From: Betaproteobacteria bacterium
GTDB lineage: Bacteria > Pseudomonadota > Gammaproteobacteria > Burkholderiales > SG8-39
Direction: 5' to 3'
Assembly: GCA_947467405.1 (NCBI GenBank)
Contig: CANIIN010000136.1
Coordinates: forward strand, 1 to 7,059
Length of the DNA: 7,059 nucleotides
Shown here: piece after piece, positions 5,668-7,059 of the stretch
Layout: each line of letters starts with the position of its first letter
Numbering within the stretch: the first letter of the stretch is position 1
The notes under the pieces: generated by a model
Databases searched by the model: none
Told to the model about the DNA's origin: nothing
The model's input: only the letters and a program-made list of their open reading frames with translations
Made by a program: the position numbers and the translations under genes

Positions 5668-6534
5668 ATGAAGGAAAGCCAATCCAAGTTTATCGACTTG
5701 CGCGGTCTCAAATATCACTGCCGGACCTGGGGCGACAAGGGCGCACCGAAACTGTTCATGCTGCACGGCTTCCAGGACGTGTCCGCCTCCTGGCAATTCA
5801 CCGTCGATGCGCTGCAACGAGACTGGTTCGTGATCGCGCCGGACTGGCGCGGGTACGGGCTGACGGAATGGACCAAGTCCGACAATTACTGGTCGCTCGA
5901 TCTGCTTGGCGACCTGGACGCCATCCTCGACGAATTCGAACCCGATCTGCCCGTATTACTGGTGGCGCACAGCATGGGCGCCAACACCGCTGCGTTGTAT
6001 TCCGGCGCAAAACCCAAGCGCATTCACAAGTTCGTGAATGTGGAAGGCTTCGGCGGACCGCCGTCACGCTCGGAGGAAGCGCCGCGCCGCATCGCCAAGT
6101 GGATGCAGCAGTTGGTGCGCGGCGAAGAACAGCGCCCCTACGACGGCTTCGAGGATTTCGCCGAACGCATGATGGCCGAGAATCCGCGCCTTACGCCGGA
6201 ACGCGCTGCGTTCCTGGTACAGCATTGGGGCCAGCAGGAAGCCGATGGCACCGTCGTGCGCCGCGCCGATCCGGCGCACAAGTTTGTCGCCCCACTGACC
6301 ATGCGTTTCGAGGAATCAGTAGCCTGCTGGAAAGGCATCACGGCTCCGGTGCTGTGGATCGAGGGACAGGAATCCGGCGCTGCGATCAACGCATCACGCG
6401 ACCCGGAGCGCTACGAAGCGCGCCTCGCCGCGTTCCAGAATCTCGCCGGCGTGGAGCGAGTCGCCGAAGCAGGACACAATATTCATCACGACCAGCCTGA
6501 AGCGCTGGCCGCATTGATCGAAGGATTTGTATAG
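5668..6534 (+). CDS. Alpha/beta-fold hydrolase, serine nucleophile type
   Basis: This is a single-domain alpha/beta hydrolase of 288 residues with no signal peptide, so presumably cytosolic. It has the oxyanion-hole motif HGFQD (33-37), the DWRGYG turn (59-64) and the nucleophile elbow AHSMG with Ser102. The C-terminal catalytic histidine is H270 in AGHNIHHDQPE. The expected acid after beta-7 (WIEGQES) appears to be a glutamate, E235 or less likely E232, where most relatives have aspartate. A Ser nucleophile argues against haloalkane dehalogenase or epoxide hydrolase (both Asp) and for an esterase, lactonase or C-C bond hydrolase. The ATG at 5668 has only a weak purine-rich upstream stretch (GAGAGAAAAG) and puts the first beta strand at the usual distance. 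It is divergent from the SDR operon and converges, 28 bp apart, on the VOC gene. A shared pathway with the SDRs is inference, and the substrate is unknown. Confidence 0.9.
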   Translation: MKESQSKFIDLRGLKYHCRTWGDKGAPKLFMLHGFQDVSASWQFTVDALQRDWFVIAPDWRGYGLTEWTKSDNYWSLDLLGDLDAILDEFEPDLPVLLVAHSMGANTAALYSGAKPKRIHKFVNVEGFGGPPSRSEEAPRRIAKWMQQLVRGEEQRPYDGFEDFAERMMAENPRLTPERAAFLVQHWGQQEADGTVVRRADPAHKFVAPLTMRFEESVACWKGITAPVLWIEGQESGAAINASRDPERYEARLAAFQNLAGVERVAEAGHNIHHDQPEALAALIEGFV

Positions 6535-6562
6535 TCCCCCGACCGCCGCTCCAGAACCGCGC

Positions 6563-7059
6563 TCAGACCAGGCGGATGCGCATGCCGCAGGCCTGTACAG
6601 TGTTGTCCTGCACTTCGAGTCCGGCCGCTTTAGCAGCGGCCAGCGTTGCGTCACGATCGGTGGCCTTCAGATCGATGCCACCCAGAACTTCTCCTTTGCC
6701 GTCGGACTGCTTTACGAAGCGCAACGTCGCGTTATCGAGCGCGATTCGCAACTCGCCACCGGCAACCGTACTGACCGGACGGCGCAGGATCGCGCTCCAG
6801 CGTGCGGCCAGAACGTCCGGTGTATCCGACTGGAGTTCCGCCGCCACGATATTCGACACGCGGGTGGTGCTGACATGCTGTTTCCAGTCGGGACCGCCGG
6901 GGCTCCAGGATCCGTCAAGCTCCGCACCTTTCAGATCGCGATCGATGGAGAGCAGCGTGGCCCCGACATCGCGTGGGTGCAGGTGCAGGGCGAAATAGCC
7001 CCTGTCTGGATAACTGGCCTCGTAGGCGATACGCACGCCCACGCTCTTGCAATGCTCAC
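6563..7059 (-). CDS. VOC/glyoxalase-like family protein, C-terminal part, 5' end beyond window
   Basis: The visible 164 codons form the C-terminal part of a vicinal-oxygen-chelate (glyoxalase/bleomycin-resistance-like) protein. The frame is open to the right edge (EHCKSVGVRIAYEA...), so the true start lies outside; a GTG at 7042 is internal to this frame and not a convincing start. The LHLHPRDVG-ATLLSID segment (visible residues 24-38) is a conserved stretch in this subgroup. A second beta-alpha-beta-beta-beta-like unit follows (VAAELQSDTPDVLAARWSAI and then LRFVKQSDGKGEVLGGIDL), ending in CGMRIRLV. Members bind a divalent metal and include isomerases, epimerases and ring-cleavage dioxygenases, but this subgroup is poorly characterised. 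No function is assigned beyond the fold. It converges on the hydrolase gene with 28 bp between stops and no visible terminator hairpin. Confidence 0.75.
   Translation of the reverse strand, partial: EHCKSVGVRIAYEASYPDRGYFALHLHPRDVGATLLSIDRDLKGAELDGSWSPGGPDWKQHVSTTRVSNIVAAELQSDTPDVLAARWSAILRRPVSTVAGGELRIALDNATLRFVKQSDGKGEVLGGIDLKATDRDATLAAAKAAGLEVQDNTVQACGMRIRLV

Noticed and set aside
6535..6562. Bidirectional terminator between the convergent hydrolase and VOC genes
   Set aside because: The 28-bp gap has no stem-loop with adjacent T or A run.

Overview
The window looks like the chromosome of a GC-rich proteobacterium. A betaproteobacterium (Burkholderiales or Rhodocyclales-like) is my inference from codon bias, compact gene packing and family resemblance; no rRNA or other phylogenetic marker is present. 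Coding density is high, and I see no RNA gene, insertion sequence, CRISPR array or clear intrinsic terminator.

Left part (1-2263, minus strand): the first about 754 codons of a homodimeric-type 2-oxo acid dehydrogenase E1 subunit (AceE family). Its 3' end lies beyond the window. All catalytic residues known from E. coli AceE that I looked for are present at a constant +8 offset. A 162-bp gap separates it from a divergently transcribed Lrp/AsnC-family regulator (2426-2974, plus strand). That gap holds a perfect 16-bp palindrome between the two genes' candidate promoters. The arrangement recalls MdeR/MdeB and BkdR/Bkd, in which an Lrp-type regulator controls a neighbouring 2-oxo acid dehydrogenase gene.

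Middle part (2940-5378, minus strand): three consecutive short-chain dehydrogenase/reductase (SDR) genes, transcribed right to left and probably one operon. The two distal genes are paralogues, about 60% identical by hand count, and look NADP(H)-type. The promoter-proximal gene is a more distant SDR with an NAD-type aspartate. The last SDR gene converges on and overlaps the 3' end of the regulator by 35 bp.

Right part: a 289-bp divergent intergenic region, then a serine-type alpha/beta hydrolase (5668-6534, plus strand). This converges, with 28 bp between stops, on the C-terminal part of a VOC/glyoxalase-like protein (6563-7059, minus strand) that runs off the right edge.

Working model (inference): an accessory catabolic locus. 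SDRs oxidise or reduce hydroxyl/keto groups and the alpha/beta hydrolase cleaves an ester, lactone or C-C bond. The E1 subunit would then decarboxylate a 2-oxo acid (pyruvate, 2-oxobutyrate or similar) under control of the Lrp-type regulator. The substrate cannot be read from the sequence, and the regulator/E1 pair may be functionally separate from the SDR/hydrolase set.
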